From the NCBI GenBank assembly GCA_963677175.2, contig CAXXES010000006.1, positions 62,001 to 126,000 on the forward strand: DNA of 64,000 nt. The letters run 5' to 3'. The translations under genes were made by a program, and so were the position numbers. The DNA comes from Sunxiuqinia sp963677175. GTDB taxonomy: Bacteria > Bacteroidota > Bacteroidia > Bacteroidales > Prolixibacteraceae. The notes beneath the pieces were generated by a model. It was not told the DNA's origin. It ran no database searches and saw only the letters and a program-made list of their open reading frames with translations. This document shows positions 61,668 to 64,000 of the stretch, piece after piece (position 1 is the stretch's first letter; each line of letters begins with the position of its first letter).

Positions 61668-64000
61668 ATGATACAAGGTAAAACGTTCAAATTAATCTGG
61701 CTGATCAGTCTGTTAGCCTGCTACCTGATTCCTACGGCCCAGGTGCCCGCCAATACCGATGTAAATAACCTGAGCGACCAACAGATTCAGCAAATTGTTG
61801 ACGAGATCACCAACCGGGGACTGACTATGGAACAAGCCATTGAGCTAGCCCGGGTACGTGGAGCCAGCCAAACGCAAATCAGCCAGCTGCAAAGCCGCAT
61901 CCGCGCATTGCAGAATACAGGACAAACCTCCGCTGGTGAAACAACAGGGCAACAGTCGGAAACTTCCGTTTTACAAGTAGACTCACTTTCTCAAAAAGCT
62001 CCGATTGAGCCGTCTCCCCGAAACAAAAAAATCTTCGGCTTTAACTTTTTCAACAGCAAAAACCTGACTTTTGAGCCATCAGTAAACATACCCATTCCTG
62101 AAAATTATGTACTGGGAATCAATGACCAGCTGGTCATCAACATCTGGGGAGCCAGTCAGCAAACCTACCAACTAACAGTTGACAACAACGGAAGCATCCA
62201 AATCCCAGACCTGGGACCGGTTCAGGTAGCCGGGCTGGAGTTTCGTGAAGCTGAGAATCGGATTCGGCAACGTTTGGTAGCCATCTACAGCGGCATGGGC
62301 GGAGAACGGCCCAACACCTTCGCTGAAATCGGAATCAGTAACCTGCGATCCATTAAAGTAAACGTGATTGGCGAAGTCAATGCACCCGGAACCTACACAC
62401 TTCCAGCCACCGCTTCCGCATTCAATGCACTCTACCTGTCGGGTGGACCGAATGAAAACGGCTCCTTCCGAAACATCCAGGTCATCCGCCAAAATAAGGT
62501 CATCGCTCAAATCGATGTGTACGATTTTTTGATTCATGCCAATACCGATAACAACATCGCCCTGCGCGATCAGGATATCCTGTTTATCCCCACTTACAAC
62601 AAGCGGGTGGCGGCTACCGGAACCTTTAAACGGGAAGGCTACTACGAATTGAACGATCAGGAAAGCCTGAATGATCTGCTCAGCTACACCGGAGGTTTCT
62701 CGGATCATGCCTACCACGACCGTTTAACGATCACGCGAACAACCGGAAAACAGTTCAAAGTACTGGATGTTATAAAAGGTGAATTTGACAGTTTTATCCC
62801 TCATAATGGTGATTCCATTGTTGCCGGCGAGATCATTAGCCGTTACGAAAACCGCGTGAGCATATCAGGAGCTGTGTTTCGTCCCGGAAGTTTTGAGCTG
62901 AGCGAAGGCATGAAACTCTCGGAACTGATTACCAAAGCTGATGGCGTCAAAGAAAGCGTTTACAGCAACCGGGGTGTGATCATTCGCCTGGGCCAAGACC
63001 TGAGTCCGCAAACCATCGCCTTTCATGTGCCCGACATCCTAAACGGAACCGACGACTTGCTTTTGAAACGAGAAGATCAAGTTATCATCCAGGATATTTT
63101 CAGCATGCGCGAAGCCCGTTTTGTACGCATCTACGGGGAGGTTCTCAACCCCGGACAATACCCCTACCGCGAAAACATGAGTATGAAAGACCTCGTGTTC
63201 CTGGCCGGTGGATTTACTGAAGCAGCCAGTGAATCGTTCATTGAACTGGCCCGCCGACGCAACTACCAGTTGGCCTCCGAAATGTCGGATCAGCTGGCTA
63301 GCCTGCATCAGTTCACCATTGGTCGTGACTTGGTCATCAACGAGGAAGATGCCCGGTTCAAAATTCAACCCTACGATTACGTTTATGTGCGTAAAGCTCC
63401 TTCATATAACCAACAACGCACGGTCACCATTCAGGGTGAAGTAGCTTATCCCGGCCCCTACAGTATCAGTAGTAAAACCGAACGGGTTTCAGATCTGTTG
63501 AAACGATCCGGCGGACTTACCCCGCATGCCTACAGCAAGGGAGCCGTCCTTAAACGGAGGCGCACCGACGATGAGATCACCAAACAGTCAATGCATACCA
63601 CTCTGAATGACAGCCTGCTCGAATCTGCCCAGGAACAGTTGGCCGACAACTACAAGCTGGAGCTACGCTTGGAAAGCATCCTCGCGGAACCAGGCTCTAT
63701 TTTCGACTATGTACTGCGCGAAGGAGATGAAATTATTGTTCCGGAAGTGACTCAGGAGGTGAAAATATCAGGCGAAGTACTCAACCCGATCGGACTGGCT
63801 TACCAGGAGAATAAATCCCTGCAATATTACATCGACCGCTCCGGAGGCTTTAGTTCCAATGCCAAAAAAGGGAAAGTATTCGTTATTTACAGTGATGGAA
63901 CCACCGATGTAACCAAAGGGTTGTTTAAACGAAACTATCCCAACCTGGAACCTGGAAGTCAGATTGTGGTACCGCAAAAACCGGAGCGACCTACAGGCGA
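61668..64000 (+). CDS. Polysaccharide export protein (Wza-like) with six SLBB domains, cut by window end
   Basis: 777 residues are visible from ATG 61668 and the frame is still open at 64000. Signal peptide (1 to about 26, ending PTAQ), a helical region (about 30-90), then the polysaccharide-export domain (about 143-225: IPENYVLGINDQLVINIWG). Six SLBB repeats start near residues 231, 312, 396, 484, 585 and 697, each with a G-x-V/F-x-x-P-G-like turn and a GG motif (VIGEVNAPGTYTL, IYGEVLNPGQYPY, IQGEVAYPGPYSI, ISGEVLNPIGLAY). E. coli Wza has far fewer. It should form or line the outer-membrane exit for a surface polysaccharide. The rest of the locus is outside the window. Confidence 0.92.
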   Translation, partial: MIQGKTFKLIWLISLLACYLIPTAQVPANTDVNNLSDQQIQQIVDEITNRGLTMEQAIELARVRGASQTQISQLQSRIRALQNTGQTSAGETTGQQSETSVLQVDSLSQKAPIEPSPRNKKIFGFNFFNSKNLTFEPSVNIPIPENYVLGINDQLVINIWGASQQTYQLTVDNNGSIQIPDLGPVQVAGLEFREAENRIRQRLVAIYSGMGGERPNTFAEIGISNLRSIKVNVIGEVNAPGTYTLPATASAFNALYLSGGPNENGSFRNIQVIRQNKVIAQIDVYDFLIHANTDNNIALRDQDILFIPTYNKRVAATGTFKREGYYELNDQESLNDLLSYTGGFSDHAYHDRLTITRTTGKQFKVLDVIKGEFDSFIPHNGDSIVAGEIISRYENRVSISGAVFRPGSFELSEGMKLSELITKADGVKESVYSNRGVIIRLGQDLSPQTIAFHVPDILNGTDDLLLKREDQVIIQDIFSMREARFVRIYGEVLNPGQYPYRENMSMKDLVFLAGGFTEAASESFIELARRRNYQLASEMSDQLASLHQFTIGRDLVINEEDARFKIQPYDYVYVRKAPSYNQQRTVTIQGEVAYPGPYSISSKTERVSDLLKRSGGLTPHAYSKGAVLKRRRTDDEITKQSMHTTLNDSLLESAQEQLADNYKLELRLESILAEPGSIFDYVLREGDEIIVPEVTQEVKISGEVLNPIGLAYQENKSLQYYIDRSGGFSSNAKKGKVFVIYSDGTTDVTKGLFKRNYPNLEPGSQIVVPQKPERPTG

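Overview
The window looks like chromosomal DNA of a Bacteroidota bacterium, most likely of the Marinilabiliales/Prolixibacteraceae type; the family is an inference. The signs are a complete moxR-DUF58-batABCDE operon, a SusC/SusD pair behind an ECF sigma factor and a FecR anti-sigma, TonB receptors with carboxypeptidase-regulatory domains, a UpxY-type NusG paralogue, a long acidic ribosomal protein S1, a DUF3822-rsmD pair, and many Bacteroidota-type promoter elements (TAnnTTTG). I saw no tRNA, CRISPR array, transposase or integrase.

Layout. 1-8030: the Bat (aerotolerance) operon, entered inside moxR, closed by a terminator. 8120-11190: fabI, an uncharacterised gene, a secreted phosphoesterase and a VanZ protein. 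11187-14626: dispersed surface-polysaccharide functions (UpxY-like antiterminator, polyprenyl-phosphate sugar-phosphate transferase, Wzi-like outer-membrane protein). 14666-17502: RNase P RNA with its terminator, a DUF2027/Smr protein and queA. 17503-18366: a repeat-rich stretch with a 42-bp minisatellite. 18367-24179: a minus-strand nucleotide-sugar operon (UDP-glucuronate decarboxylase, rmlA, rmlC, rmlD, phosphohexomutase, DUF1080 protein) with no rmlB. 24435-38988: housekeeping genes (rpsA, STAS protein, RNase Z, RecD-like helicase, DUF3822, rsmD, reductases, RelA/SpoT, ferritin, dnaX, glutathione peroxidase). 39093-45142: a TonB receptor, a PhzF protein, a frameshifted YyaL-type thioredoxin-fold protein and YwbE. 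45305-46253: two tandem paralogous five-cysteine proteins of unknown function. 46434-57042: a polysaccharide-utilisation-type locus (ECF sigma, FecR, STN-containing SusC, SusD, GH78 rhamnosidase-like enzyme) followed by an MFS transporter. 57725-60559: a diflavin reductase with a PepSY membrane protein. 60560-64000: the start of an exopolysaccharide export locus, with a repeat-filled leader, a regulator and a multi-SLBB exporter cut by the window end.

How the genes work together. MoxR, the DUF58 protein and BatA-E probably form one envelope-linked MoxR/VWA system. The rml/Uxs enzymes supply nucleotide sugars for surface glycans, whose assembly functions lie in separate places (12.0 kb, 13.2 kb, 61.7 kb). 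The sigma/FecR/SusC set should sense and import a glycan, possibly rhamnose-containing. The PepSY/diflavin pair probably moves electrons from NADPH to a membrane or periplasmic acceptor such as ferric iron.

The observations most worth checking are: the five-cysteine paralogue pair; the dnaX ORF split at an A10 run with the tau tail intact in the -1 frame; the A8 frameshift in the YyaL-type gene; the 42-bp repeat and a second 41-42-bp repeat at 57 kb; heptanucleotide repeats shared by two distant promoter regions; a promoter followed at once by an intrinsic terminator ahead of the exopolysaccharide locus; and a RelA/SpoT protein whose hydrolase HD motif reads HN.
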